Source: CAYYJM01 sp964471755 (GTDB lineage: Bacteria > Planctomycetota > Planctomycetia > Gemmatales > Gemmataceae). From it: a DNA stretch of 37,098 bases. Below the pieces are notes generated by a model. That model was not told where the DNA came from. It was given only the letters and a program-made list of their open reading frames with translations, and made no database searches. Position 1 is the first letter of the stretch; each line of letters begins with the position of its first letter. Below, piece by piece: positions 26,096-35,473 of the stretch. Location of the stretch: contig CAYYJM010000026.1 of assembly GCA_964471755.1 (NCBI GenBank), positions 1-37,098 of the forward strand, in the 5' to 3' direction. A program made the position numbers and the translations under genes.

Positions 26096-29000
26096 ATGCT
26101 CGATCCTTCGGACCCGACCCTACCGACCCTGGTGCTGTCCCCGTCGCTTCCGGGTGTCTGTGTCGTCCAATCAACGTTCGCCGATGCGGACAACGACTGG
26201 CCGATTATTCCGGGATACGAACTCCTGGCCGTCCTCGGCGAGGGCGGCATGGGCGTCGTGTACAAGGCCCGGCAACTCGGCTTGAATCGACTTGTCGCGT
26301 TGAAGATGATCCGGCCCGAAGTGGACAGCGAGCCGGAATTGCTGGGCCGCTTCCAGGCCGAAGCTGCCGCCGTGGCACGGTTGAAGCACCCCGGTATCGT
26401 TCAGATCCACGAGATCGGTCGAGTCGATGGCCGACCCTACCTCTGCCTGGAGTACGTCGCTGGGCCGACGCTGGAGGAGTGGATCGACGGCAAGCCGCAC
26501 GATCCGCAGGTGGTCGCACGGTTCGGCGAACAACTGGCCGAGGCCCTGGATCATGCCCATCAGCAGGGCATCGTCCACCGGGACATGAAACCGGCCAATG
26601 TCCTGCTCGAGGCAAGTCCGGTGCATGAACTCGGTGTGGGGTTCGTACCGAAGATCACCGATTTCGGCATCGTCCGGTTTCTCGAAGACGAGGTGCAGGG
26701 GTTCACCCAGCGGAACGAGGTAATCGGCACTCCGGCCTACATGGCTCCGGAGCAGGCCGCGCAGGGCGATATCAGCCCAACCACGGATGTCTACGCCCTG
26801 GGTGTGCTTCTCTACGAGATGCTGACCGGTCGGCCTCCCTTCGTCGCCCCGACCGGGTTGGGGACGCTTCACCTGGTTCAGTGTGCCGATCCGGTGCCGC
26901 CCCGGCGGCTCCAGCCGGGCGTGCCGCGTGACCTGGAAACGATCACCCTGAAGTGCCTGGCCAAGGAACCGGGCCAGCGGTACGCCTCGGCGCGGGAACT
27001 GGCCGACGACCTGCGGCGCTGGCGTGCCGGCCTGCCTATCCTGGCCCGGCCCCTGTCACCCGTGCGGAAGGCGATTCGGTGGTGTCGTCGCAATCCGGTC
27101 CTGGCCGGCTTGGCGACCGCTCTGAGCGTGGCTCTGGCCGCCTTGCTGGCCCTGGCTCTGGTCTGGGCCCGGGCTCGCGAGGCCGATCGCCTGAAAGAAG
27201 CCCGCATGGCGGAGCGGCGCTACTTCGAGCAGGTCCGGCTCGATCAGACTCTGGAGGAGGACGTTGCTCGCATCGAGGCGGCCCTCAATCGAGATGCGAT
27301 TCCCGCAGCTCGGGAAGCTCTGCTGCATGCGGAAGGCATCCTGCATTCGCAGTCGGACGGAGCCGAGACGTGGGAGCGGTTCGATCGCTATCGCCAGTGG
27401 GTTGATCTGGCCAGCGGACTGGAGACAGTCCGGGCCAGGCTCGGCCGGGCCCGCGGCAACGTGTTCGATGTCCAGGGACGTTCCGAGGAATACGCGGCGC
27501 TCTTTCGACCGCTCGGCGTGACCCCGGGCCGAGAACTACAGGCAGACTGGATCGACCCGCTGCGGGAGTCTCCGGTGCGGGGCCAACTCATCCACGCCCT
27601 GGACGTCTGGGCTCGCCTCCGGGTTCACGGAGGCGATAACGCCGGCAGTGACTGGCTGCTGTCACTGACCAACCGCCTCGATACGGATGAATGGTGCCAG
27701 GAGGCCCGACAGGAATGGATCGATCGCGACGTTGACCGGCTAACTGAGCGAGCGAGCCGGGCCCAGGCGGAGTGCCATTCCCGATATCGCTGGCGGCTGC
27801 TGGGGACGCTGCTCGAACTGATCGGCCAGACGGAACAGGCCCAGCAGATCTACCGCCAGGCCCTCCTACGTTACCCCGACGACTTCCTGATTGCCAACTC
27901 GCTCGGCATGCTTCTCATGCACGAGACGGGGCCGGTCGGCTGGCACGAGGCACTCGGTTGCTTCCGTGCGGCCCTGGCCATCCGGCCGGATAGTGCAGGC
28001 GTCCAGCTCAACGTCGGCGTCATGCACTGGAAATTGAAGCAACCGATCGAGGCGCTGGCGGCCTACCAGCGGGCCGGTCACCTGCAACCCGATTACGCCT
28101 CGGCCTTCTTCAATCAGGGGCTGATGCTCCTGCGTCTGAACCGACTGGACGAGGCCGTCAGCGCCTTCCGTCGAGCGATCACGCTGGACCCGCCCGAGCC
28201 CGGCCCACTTTATGCCCTGATCGCGGTCCAGGCTCGCCTCGGTCGATTCGAGGAGGTCCGCCAACTGGTTCAGGGAATTGACTCGTCACTCTATCGCTTC
28301 GAGTCGGCTTCGCGCCTGCTCGGCGAGTTCCACAAACGGGGTCTGGATGACCTGGCGATCGAGGTGTGCGCCCACTGGCTGCGGCTTGATCCCGAGCGGG
28401 CGGAGTTCCACTACGGCCGGGGGACAGCGTTGATGAAGCAGTCCCGCTACTCCGAGGCGGTGGTCTGTTTACGGCGAGCGGTCGAGTTACGGCCCGACGA
28501 CGCGGAGAGCCTGTGCAATCTCGGGCTGGCTCTGCTGGAAATCGGCCGGTTGGAGGAGGCGGCCGAGACGCTCTGCCGTGGCCACCAACTTGGCAGCGAT
28601 CGGCCGAACTGGTCCTATCCAAGCGGCCGCTGGATGGCGACGGCCTACGACCTGGTCCTGCTCGATCGACAGCGAGAAACGACCGCGACCGGGGAGCTGC
28701 TGGCCCGACTCGACCCGGCCGGACTGATGCGCCTCGGCAGGTTGGCGACCCTCCGGGGAGAGTATCGCCTGGCGACGACGGCGTATCTGCGAAGCCAGGA
28801 GAAAGCCGCGGCGTCAAATCCCCTTCTGGCCTGGTGGACGGCGCGAGCGGCCCTGAGCGCTGGCCTTGGTCTGGGCTCCGATGCGCCGCCCGCAGAGCAA
28901 CGCCCGGCCTACCGGAACCTGGCCTTTCGTCTGGCGAAGGCCGACCTCGCTCGCTGCGAGCTGTGGCTCGCCGGAAAAGATCCGACGATCATCCGGCGGA

Positions 29001-29167
29001 TTCAGTCCCATTTGAAGGAGTGCCTGGATGAGGACGCCGTGCGCGTTCTGCGGCGAATGACGACCGGCCCCGACCTGCCAACCACGGAGGCCTCCGCCTG
29101 GCGGCCCCTGTTCCAGAAAGCCGAGCTGCTTTGCGAACCGCCTGTCTCGCCGACTCCGCGGCCCTGA
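26096..29167 (+). CDS. Membrane Ser/Thr protein kinase with C-terminal TPRs (PknB-like)
   Basis: A 1023-residue Hanks-type kinase. The kinase domain (about 40-310) has glycine loop GEGGMG (48-53), ATP-binding Lys70 in ALKMI, catalytic H161-R-D163 followed by MKPANVLL, metal-binding D189-F-G, and GTPAYMAPEQ in the activation segment. A membrane segment at about 332-360 (LSVALAALLALALVWA) separates it from a TPR region at about 560-850. This is the standard planctomycete kinase layout with TPRs, probably placing the TPRs outside the cytoplasmic membrane. The ATG at 26096 is preferred over the TTG at 26060. It is the last gene of the operon, 56 nt after the giant gene. Unlike the operon's first kinase, all catalytic residues are present. 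Confidence 0.9.
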   Translation: MLDPSDPTLPTLVLSPSLPGVCVVQSTFADADNDWPIIPGYELLAVLGEGGMGVVYKARQLGLNRLVALKMIRPEVDSEPELLGRFQAEAAAVARLKHPGIVQIHEIGRVDGRPYLCLEYVAGPTLEEWIDGKPHDPQVVARFGEQLAEALDHAHQQGIVHRDMKPANVLLEASPVHELGVGFVPKITDFGIVRFLEDEVQGFTQRNEVIGTPAYMAPEQAAQGDISPTTDVYALGVLLYEMLTGRPPFVAPTGLGTLHLVQCADPVPPRRLQPGVPRDLETITLKCLAKEPGQRYASARELADDLRRWRAGLPILARPLSPVRKAIRWCRRNPVLAGLATALSVALAALLALALVWARAREADRLKEARMAERRYFEQVRLDQTLEEDVARIEAALNRDAIPAAREALLHAEGILHSQSDGAETWERFDRYRQWVDLASGLETVRARLGRARGNVFDVQGRSEEYAALFRPLGVTPGRELQADWIDPLRESPVRGQLIHALDVWARLRVHGGDNAGSDWLLSLTNRLDTDEWCQEARQEWIDRDVDRLTERASRAQAECHSRYRWRLLGTLLELIGQTEQAQQIYRQALLRYPDDFLIANSLGMLLMHETGPVGWHEALGCFRAALAIRPDSAGVQLNVGVMHWKLKQPIEALAAYQRAGHLQPDYASAFFNQGLMLLRLNRLDEAVSAFRRAITLDPPEPGPLYALIAVQARLGRFEEVRQLVQGIDSSLYRFESASRLLGEFHKRGLDDLAIEVCAHWLRLDPERAEFHYGRGTALMKQSRYSEAVVCLRRAVELRPDDAESLCNLGLALLEIGRLEEAAETLCRGHQLGSDRPNWSYPSGRWMATAYDLVLLDRQRETTATGELLARLDPAGLMRLGRLATLRGEYRLATTAYLRSQEKAAASNPLLAWWTARAALSAGLGLGSDAPPAEQRPAYRNLAFRLAKADLARCELWLAGKDPTIIRRIQSHLKECLDEDAVRVLRRMTTGPDLPTTEASAWRPLFQKAELLCEPPVSPTPRP

Positions 29168-29187
29168 AGCCGAGTCTCGGCTTCAGG
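29163..29187. terminator. Bidirectional terminator hairpin overlapping two stop codons
   Basis: CCTGAAGCCGA and TCGGCTTCAGG form a perfect 11-bp stem with a 3-nt loop. The left arm contains the plus-strand kinase stop (29165-29167). The right arm contains, on the minus strand, the stop of the convergent BNR gene (29185-29183). The symmetric position strongly suggests a shared terminator, although a T-run is lacking. Confidence 0.75.
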
Positions 29188-30067
29188 AAGTCCCTCCGGT
29201 TTCCTTGCTGAACGGGGTGTGGACGATCGCCTCCAGATGGTGGTCCGCCTTGTGGACCTGCTCCCAGGTGATGCCATCTCGCGAGAAGAAGATGCGGCCC
29301 TTCCAGTGAACGCCGACGAAGATACCGTCGCCATACGCCACGGTCAGTGGAGCGTCGCGGTTGGGATGGCGGACCCAATCCTTGCCGTCGCGGGAAACGT
29401 AGGTCGCCCCCGCGCCGACGGCGACGAAGCGGTCGCCGGCCCAGACGATGCTGTTGAGGTGTTCGCCCTCATCACCGCGTTGCGGCTCGCTCCAGGTCTG
29501 GCCATCAGTCGTGTGCATGCGCAGACCATGCAGGCCGACACCGACGAAGATGCCCGCACCGTGGGCCACATCGATCAGCGTCTCCTTCGCCCGGACACCC
29601 GGAACGTCGGTCCACTTCTTGCCATCCCGTGACCAGGCACGCCGGCCGCGATCGCCGACGCCGACGCACAGATCCTTGCCCCAGGCGGCCCGGCGCAGGA
29701 TGTGTACGCCGGAAATCTCGACGTAATCCCCCCAGGCCAGACCATCGGCCGAGACGCTTACGAACGGCTTCGACGAACCGACCGAACCGGGATCACCTCC
29801 AAGAGCGAGGAAGCCACCCGGACCAAAGGTCAGACCACGGAAGTACCGGACGTACCGGCCGTCCTTGCTGTCGGTCTTCCACTGCGTTCCGTCGGTCGAG
29901 GCCGCGAAGATGTTGCCGCCGCCGTAGGAGCCGACCGCGACGACCCGGCCAGCTCCGGCCACGACGCACCGATAGACCTCGCCTTCCTTGCCGGCCTGAG
30001 TGACCTTCCAGTCCCGACCATCCAGAGAGACAAGGCGGATTCCATGATGACCGACCGCGATGAACAT
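29183..30067 (-). CDS. BNR/YCF48-like beta-propeller protein
   Basis: A 294-residue protein made of about seven short repeats of the type [FI][VI]AVG-x(3-6)-G-x(4-8)-S-x-DG-x-x-W, e.g. RFVAVGAGATYVSRDGKDW. This is typical of BNR/Asp-box or photosystem-II-stability-factor-like propellers, which bind ligands or proteins. GGAG lies 5 nt before the ATG. No upstream start exists in this frame, so there is no signal peptide, although the flanking families are exported. It lies 41 bp after the DUF1552 gene on the same strand, so it is probably co-transcribed. Confidence 0.75.
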   Translation of the reverse strand: MFIAVGHHGIRLVSLDGRDWKVTQAGKEGEVYRCVVAGAGRVVAVGSYGGGNIFAASTDGTQWKTDSKDGRYVRYFRGLTFGPGGFLALGGDPGSVGSSKPFVSVSADGLAWGDYVEISGVHILRRAAWGKDLCVGVGDRGRRAWSRDGKKWTDVPGVRAKETLIDVAHGAGIFVGVGLHGLRMHTTDGQTWSEPQRGDEGEHLNSIVWAGDRFVAVGAGATYVSRDGKDWVRHPNRDAPLTVAYGDGIFVGVHWKGRIFFSRDGITWEQVHKADHHLEAIVHTPFSKETGGTS

Positions 30068-30108
30068 GAGGACTCCAAGAACAGTGGCGATCGCCTGTCG
30101 CGGTGGTG

Positions 30109-31491
30109 TTAAATGGCCACGACGCCGGTACTGTCGCCGAAGCGGTTCAGACCGACGCCCATCCGGTTCATCAGGGCAACGTAGAGGTTGGCCAGGGGCG
30201 TCTTCCGCTCGCAGGCCAGATGACGGCCCTGTGTCAGGCCGCCACCAAGGACGGCGATCGGGTAGTCGTCACGGCCGTGCCCGCCATCGGCCATGTACGA
30301 CGTGTAGAGCAGGAGCGTGTTGTCGAGCAGGGATGAGCCCCCCTCGTCGATGGCGGCCAGGCGACCGACGAACTCGGCGAACAGGCTCGTGTACCAGGCG
30401 TGGATCTGGCGGCACGCCTCGCGGGCGATCGGATCGGCATCGTCCACCTTCGCGGCATTGCCCTGGTGTTCCAGGGTGTGGCAATGACGCTCGTAGCCGA
30501 CCGTGACGACGCCGGGGAAGTGGGCCTCGTCACTGCCAACGGCGAACGTGCAGACGCGCGTCGTGTCCGTCTGGAAGGCCAGCACCATCAGGTCGGCCAT
30601 CAACCGGATGTATTCACCGTGCCGCTCCGGATCACGGTAGACCGGCTGCGTGATCTTCCAGATCGGGACGTTCGCCTTCGGCAGGTTGTCCGGCAAACGG
30701 ACCTGCGACGGACCAGGATTCAGGGCGTCCAGCGCTTCCAGTTTCTGCCGGGCCTCGACGAAGGCGAGCCGCTTCTCGATTTCGCGGACCCCGGTCAGGT
30801 ACTCGTCGAGTCGCTGCCGATCGGCGCTGCCGAGGTGCCCCTGCAAGGAGTGGGCTTCCTCCTGCACGAGGTCGAGAACGCTCTGCTGAAGCGACTCCGG
30901 CTTGGCCGACTGGGCCACCTGCTTCGCCAGGTTCTCGGCCCGGCGATTCCAGTTCGGGACAACCGGCTGTCGGCCCCGGAACATGCGCTCGAAGACGAGT
31001 CGTGGATTGTCCTCGTACGGCACGAGCAGATCCCGACTGCGGAACGAGTAGCGCGTCTCACCATTGGTCAGGCCGATTTCGAGCGAGGGCAGGGCCGTCG
31101 CACTCGCCAGGTGTCGGGCCACGACCTGATCGATCGAAGGCCCGGCGAAGATCTTGCCCTGCTCTTTGCCGACACGCGGAGCCGCAGTCAGATGCAGGAA
31201 GGCACAATGCTCGTGAGCGTTGACACCCTGGCCATCCCCCGTGTGACACAGGCCTGACACCAGCGACAGTTGCTTGCGAAACGGCTCCAGCGGCCGGAGG
31301 ATCGACGGCAGCGTGCCGAGAGGGCCGGACTCCTTCGGCCGCCATGATTCGATCACCGTGCCGCCGGTAACGGTGACGATGCCGAGCCGAAGGGGCGGCT
31401 TCGCGTTCGCCGCCGGGGCGAGCGATTCGAGGAACGGCAGGGCCACCAGGGCACCGGCTCCCCGCAGAAACGTACGTCGGGTCGGAGTCAT
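30109..31491 (-). CDS. DUF1552 protein with Tat signal
   Basis: A 460-residue member of the DUF1552 family. The N-terminus TPTRRTFLRGAGALVALPF is a twin-arginine signal (RRTFLRG at residues 5-11), so the folded protein is exported. Later segments such as NTLLLYTSYMADGGHGRDDYPIAVLGGG and the C-terminal NRFGDSTG fit the family, which has sulfatase/alkaline-phosphatase-like metal-site features. The biochemical role is unknown. The gene overlaps the DUF1592-type cytochrome gene upstream by ATGA; this pairing is common in planctomycetes. Confidence 0.88.
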   Translation of the reverse strand: MTPTRRTFLRGAGALVALPFLESLAPAANAKPPLRLGIVTVTGGTVIESWRPKESGPLGTLPSILRPLEPFRKQLSLVSGLCHTGDGQGVNAHEHCAFLHLTAAPRVGKEQGKIFAGPSIDQVVARHLASATALPSLEIGLTNGETRYSFRSRDLLVPYEDNPRLVFERMFRGRQPVVPNWNRRAENLAKQVAQSAKPESLQQSVLDLVQEEAHSLQGHLGSADRQRLDEYLTGVREIEKRLAFVEARQKLEALDALNPGPSQVRLPDNLPKANVPIWKITQPVYRDPERHGEYIRLMADLMVLAFQTDTTRVCTFAVGSDEAHFPGVVTVGYERHCHTLEHQGNAAKVDDADPIAREACRQIHAWYTSLFAEFVGRLAAIDEGGSSLLDNTLLLYTSYMADGGHGRDDYPIAVLGGGLTQGRHLACERKTPLANLYVALMNRMGVGLNRFGDSTGVVAI

Positions 31492-33404
31492 GGATTGGCC
31501 CTCATCGGGTTGATGCGGTAGCGAAATGGCTGGCTCTCGACAACACCGAGGACCAGTTCCGAGAATCGGTAGCCGTTCTTCTCCAGGCGGGCAAGGATCG
31601 CGACGATCACCGGATCGTCGCTCGCCTTCAACTCCCGACCCAGGGCGAAGGTCAGCGTCTGCTCGACGAGATTGCGGACGATGCGCGGTTGTCGCCGGGC
31701 CAGGACGCGTCTCATCTCGTCCGGCCCGACAAAGGTGTCGCCGCCGGGCAGTGTTCCCGAGGCGTCGATGGTGTTCGGCTTGCGGCCATCACGCCACCGG
31801 CCGATGGCGTCGAAGTTCTCCAGGCCGAAGCCGAGCGGGTCGATGCGGCGATGACAGTTCGCGCAGGCCGGTTGGCTGGCGTGCTGGGCGAGCAGTTCGC
31901 GAAAGCTCTCGGGACTGGACCCCCTCGCCTTGCTGTCGTCGATCAGGCCGGCGTCCGGCGGCGGAGGCGGCGGCGGGGTGCCGAGCAGAACGTCGAGAAT
32001 CCACTTGCCGCGCAGCGTCGGGCTGGTGCGGAATGTGTGCGATGTGGCTGTCAGCGGAGCCGCCATCGTCACCAGACCGCCGCGGTGCCACTCCGGTTTC
32101 AGCGACACCCTGCGCATCTCCGGACCACTGACACCGGGAATGCCGTAGTGCCGGGCGAGATCGGCGTTGAGGTAGGTGTAGTCCGCGCTCAGCACGTCGA
32201 GGATGCTGCGATCCGCCGTACGCAGGCCGTCGAGGAAGAGGAACACCTCATCGTGCATCGCAAGCCGGAGTCGTGGCGTGAGCGTGGGAAAGAATTCGCT
32301 GCTCGGCCGGGCGTTGTCCAGCTTTTCCAGGCCGACCCAGCGGGCGAGAAAATCCTCGGTCAGAGCCCGGCCCCCGGGATCGGCGAGGAGGCGCTTCGCC
32401 TGATCTGCCAGCGTGGCCGGTTCGCTCAGTCGGCCCTGATCGGCCCGACGCAGCAGTTCCGCGTCGGGCATGGTGCCCTGGAGGAAGTACGCCAGACGGG
32501 TCGCCAGTTCGTGGTCCGAGAGCGGATAGGCCCCCTTCGCGTCAGGCCGGTCCCGTTCGATACGGAAGAGGAAACGCGGCGAGACGAGGGCCGCCCGTGC
32601 GACCCAGCGCAGGCCGACTTCATGGGATTCGCCCTTCGCGCGGACCCGATCGTACAGGGCGAGGTAGCGATCGATCTCGGCCGATTCGATCGGCCCCCGA
32701 AAGGCCCGCGGCAGAAATGCCTCCAGCGAACGCTTCACGGCGACCCGCTCGGAGATCCCGTCGGCCGGGACGACACTGGCCAGGAGGTGGAAGCCCGGAT
32801 GGCGGGTCCCCTGCGGAACGCTGCCGCCGGGCTTGAGCGGCGTGAAGACGATCTCCAGAGCCTGGTCGGCGGCGCTGAGGTATTTCTCCAGCAGAGCGGG
32901 CGGCAGGGTCAGACCAGCGGCGAGTGTTGCGTAGCCGGTCGGAGCCGGCTCTTCCGGAATTCCGACCGCATCGGAAATGTCCTGGTTGAGCGCGAGCAGA
33001 TCCCGCACTGTGCGGTTGTACTGGGCACGGGTCAACCGTCGGAGCAGGGCCGGGCCTGGATCACGCTGGGCGAGCGGACGTGCATCCGGCTGATCGAGAA
33101 CGGCGCTGAGTCCAGTGATCAGGGCCCGCGTCTGCTCGGCGGTGAAACGCTTCCGGTTGGCCGGTGGCATGGTGCCGTCACGAACCTGATCGATCACCTT
33201 GCGCCAGACAAAGGCGTCGGCCCGAACGCTCGCTGCATCCTTGCCAGCGTCGAGTGCGATTCCGCCACGGGCGAGGTCGCGCGTGTGGCATTCGAGACAC
33301 GTCGCCTCGACGAGTGGCCGAACCGACTCGGTGAACGGGTCGGCAAACAGGCGGGACGGGATCAGCAGGAGGGATAGCGCAACCAGCAGCCGGCGGGACA
33401 TCAC
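31488..33404 (-). CDS. Planctomycete cytochrome c-like protein (PSCyt1-DUF1587/1595/1592/1588/1585)
   Basis: A 638-residue exported protein. A signal peptide (about 1-21) precedes a cytochrome-like domain with a c-type haem motif CLECH near residues 36-40. RRLTRAQYNRTVRDLL marks DUF1587. Middle segments (LSDHELATRLAYFLQG, ALTEDFLARWVGLEKL) fit DUF1595/1592. CANCHRRIDPLGFGLENFD is a second CxxCH in DUF1588. The C-terminal RNLVEQTLTFALGR fits DUF1585. Seven consecutive prolines occur in the linker. It is co-encoded with DUF1552 by ATGA overlap. The pair is thought to be periplasmic and redox-linked; no substrate is known. Confidence 0.88.
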   Translation of the reverse strand: MMSRRLLVALSLLLIPSRLFADPFTESVRPLVEATCLECHTRDLARGGIALDAGKDAASVRADAFVWRKVIDQVRDGTMPPANRKRFTAEQTRALITGLSAVLDQPDARPLAQRDPGPALLRRLTRAQYNRTVRDLLALNQDISDAVGIPEEPAPTGYATLAAGLTLPPALLEKYLSAADQALEIVFTPLKPGGSVPQGTRHPGFHLLASVVPADGISERVAVKRSLEAFLPRAFRGPIESAEIDRYLALYDRVRAKGESHEVGLRWVARAALVSPRFLFRIERDRPDAKGAYPLSDHELATRLAYFLQGTMPDAELLRRADQGRLSEPATLADQAKRLLADPGGRALTEDFLARWVGLEKLDNARPSSEFFPTLTPRLRLAMHDEVFLFLDGLRTADRSILDVLSADYTYLNADLARHYGIPGVSGPEMRRVSLKPEWHRGGLVTMAAPLTATSHTFRTSPTLRGKWILDVLLGTPPPPPPPDAGLIDDSKARGSSPESFRELLAQHASQPACANCHRRIDPLGFGLENFDAIGRWRDGRKPNTIDASGTLPGGDTFVGPDEMRRVLARRQPRIVRNLVEQTLTFALGRELKASDDPVIVAILARLEKNGYRFSELVLGVVESQPFRYRINPMRANP

Positions 33405-33409
33405 GATCT

Positions 33410-33447
33410 CCGGGGGCGATCCATACCATCCAGGATAGCACCCCCGG
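33410..33447 (-). promoter_or_regulatory. Hairpin next to the ribosome site of the DUF1592 gene
   Basis: CCGGGGG (33410-33416) pairs with CCCCCGG (33441-33447), a 7-bp stem. ATCC/GGAT (33419-33422 with 33433-33436) can add an inner stem. On the minus strand the proximal arm runs into the GGAG ribosome site, so folding could block translation or weaken read-through from the upstream selenoprotein candidate. Confidence 0.45.
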
Positions 33448-33482
33448 CGACTCGTGTGCAGCCCTTTCCGCTCGGCCCGCGG

Positions 33483-34676
33483 TCACTTTCGCAGGTAGAG
33501 CCAGACGAACCCGGTCATCTCCTCACGGAGAAACTCGGCTCGGCGCGAGTAGAGCTTGCCGTAATCGGTCCGCGCCTGGATCCGGATTTCCTTGTCGGCC
33601 TTGGGATCGTTCATCTTCGCCAGCGTCTTGCGGAGATCTTCTCGCCACTCCGCCTGCTTCTTCTTCGCCTCCTCCGCAGTCACCCCCTCGGGGAGCGTGA
33701 CGAGCGTGACGCTATCGCCAACGAGGAGATCGAGTTTGCCGTCGCCGTTGATGTCATCGACCCAGACTCGGCTCGCGTGCGTCGGCCCCGTGAGATCCTT
33801 CTCGTCCAGTGGTTTGCCGTACTCGCCGCGCGGGTTCGGCTCGATCAGCGTCTTGAACGGTGCGAGATCGGGCAGCTTGCCCTTGCCGGCATGATTCTCC
33901 GCCCAGGCCACGCCGCCCTCGCTCGATCCGCTCAGGATGTCGAGGTCGCCGTCGCCATCCCAGTCGATCACGAACGGATCGCTGTGTGCGCCCTTGATCT
34001 GGAGGGGTTCCTTCCCGGCGAGTAGTTGCGTCGCCTTCGGGGCGAACTTGCCCTTGCCCTCGCCCTTGAACCAGTAGAAGGTGCCGGCGAAGTTGCCGGT
34101 GACCAGGTCGAGCTGGCCGTCGCCATCCCAGTCGATGGCGAACGGGCGCGTGCAGATGTTGATCGTGATCGGCTCATCCTCCTTGCGCGGGATGATGAGC
34201 GGCTCGCCGTCGCTTCCCTTGAGAACCTCGGCCTTGCGGAAGGTGCCGTCCTTGTTGCCGAACAGGACCTGGAACAGGCCCGCCATGTTGCGGTCGTGAC
34301 GTGAGTAGGAACCGGACAGAATGTCGCGCTGGCCGTCTCCGTCGAGGTCCACAAACTGTGGAATCGAGGAGGTGCATCACCACACGCCGGGCACTTCGGC
34401 CACCTTGCCGGCGGCCTGGAGCCAGGTGCCCGCGGCGAGCTTGTTGTCACCAAGGTTCTTGAAGACGCGCATCTTGCCCTGGGCGAACTGGCCGACGACG
34501 AGGTCCTTCTTGCCGTCGCCATCGACATCGACCCAGGTGGGACAGGCGTAGCCGGGCCGCTCGACGCGGACGGCCGCTCCATCCGCCTTGATGCGAACCG
34601 GCGGCGCAAACTCGGCCGCACCGCAGAAGACGGGCCCGGCAAGAAGCGCCAGAGCCGTCAGGAATCGTTGCTTCAT
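33483..34676 (-). CDS. Secreted FG-GAP/VCBS beta-propeller, candidate selenoprotein (in-frame TGA = Sec100)
   Basis: Read through a single TGA (34379-34377), this is a 397-residue protein in one continuous frame. A signal peptide (about 1-21) is followed by five calcium-loop blades: DVDGDGKKD (50), DLDGDGQRD (110), DWDGDGQLD (182), DWDGDGDLD (238) and DINGDGKLD (308). A helical stretch and a final strand close the propeller. The TGA encodes residue 100, followed at once by Cys101 (VW-U-C-TSS), 10 residues before blade two's calcium loop. A SECIS-like hairpin follows the TGA. Downstream sequence is well conserved in character, against decay. Equivalent positions of the other blades carry Cys45, Cys175, His231 and His300. 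It starts 41 bp after sdhB. The alternative is a nonsense mutation. Confidence 0.78.
34337..34371 (-). promoter_or_regulatory. Candidate bacterial SECIS element
   Basis: On the minus strand after the TGA, TCCACA-GTT-TGTGGA forms a 6-bp stem with a 3-nt loop (34362-34348). Below it, TCGA/TCGA and CTCC/GGAG extend the hairpin to 14 bp, with a T opposite CC and one bulged C. The apical loop begins 21 nt after the TGA and its first base is G, as bacterial SECIS elements require. The bulged T is also reminiscent of the fdhF element. Confidence 0.72.
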
Positions 34677-34686
34677 GTCGAAGTTC

Positions 34687-34698
34687 TCCTGGCCAGGA
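34687..34698. promoter_or_regulatory. 12-bp perfect palindrome at the ribosome site of the propeller gene
   Basis: TCCTGGCCAGGA lies between sdhB and the candidate selenoprotein gene, overlapping the latter's AGGAG ribosome site on the minus strand. It could be an operator half-site pair or chance; no second copy was noticed. Confidence 0.3.
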
Positions 34699-34716
34699 AA
34701 TGAGTCATCCGGGATT

Positions 34717-35463
<747 letters not shown>

Positions 35464-35473
35464 GGTTCGCGCC

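Noticed and set aside
31689..33377. 562-codon plus-strand open frame opposite the DUF1592 gene
   Set aside because: The minus-strand frame encodes recognisable domains and haem motifs; the plus frame is open because of high GC and shows no family features.
34377..34379. Two separate FG-GAP genes divided by a stop
   Set aside because: The downstream part would start with GTG inside a blade, without signal peptide or ribosome site. One frame through the TGA gives a complete signal-plus-propeller protein.
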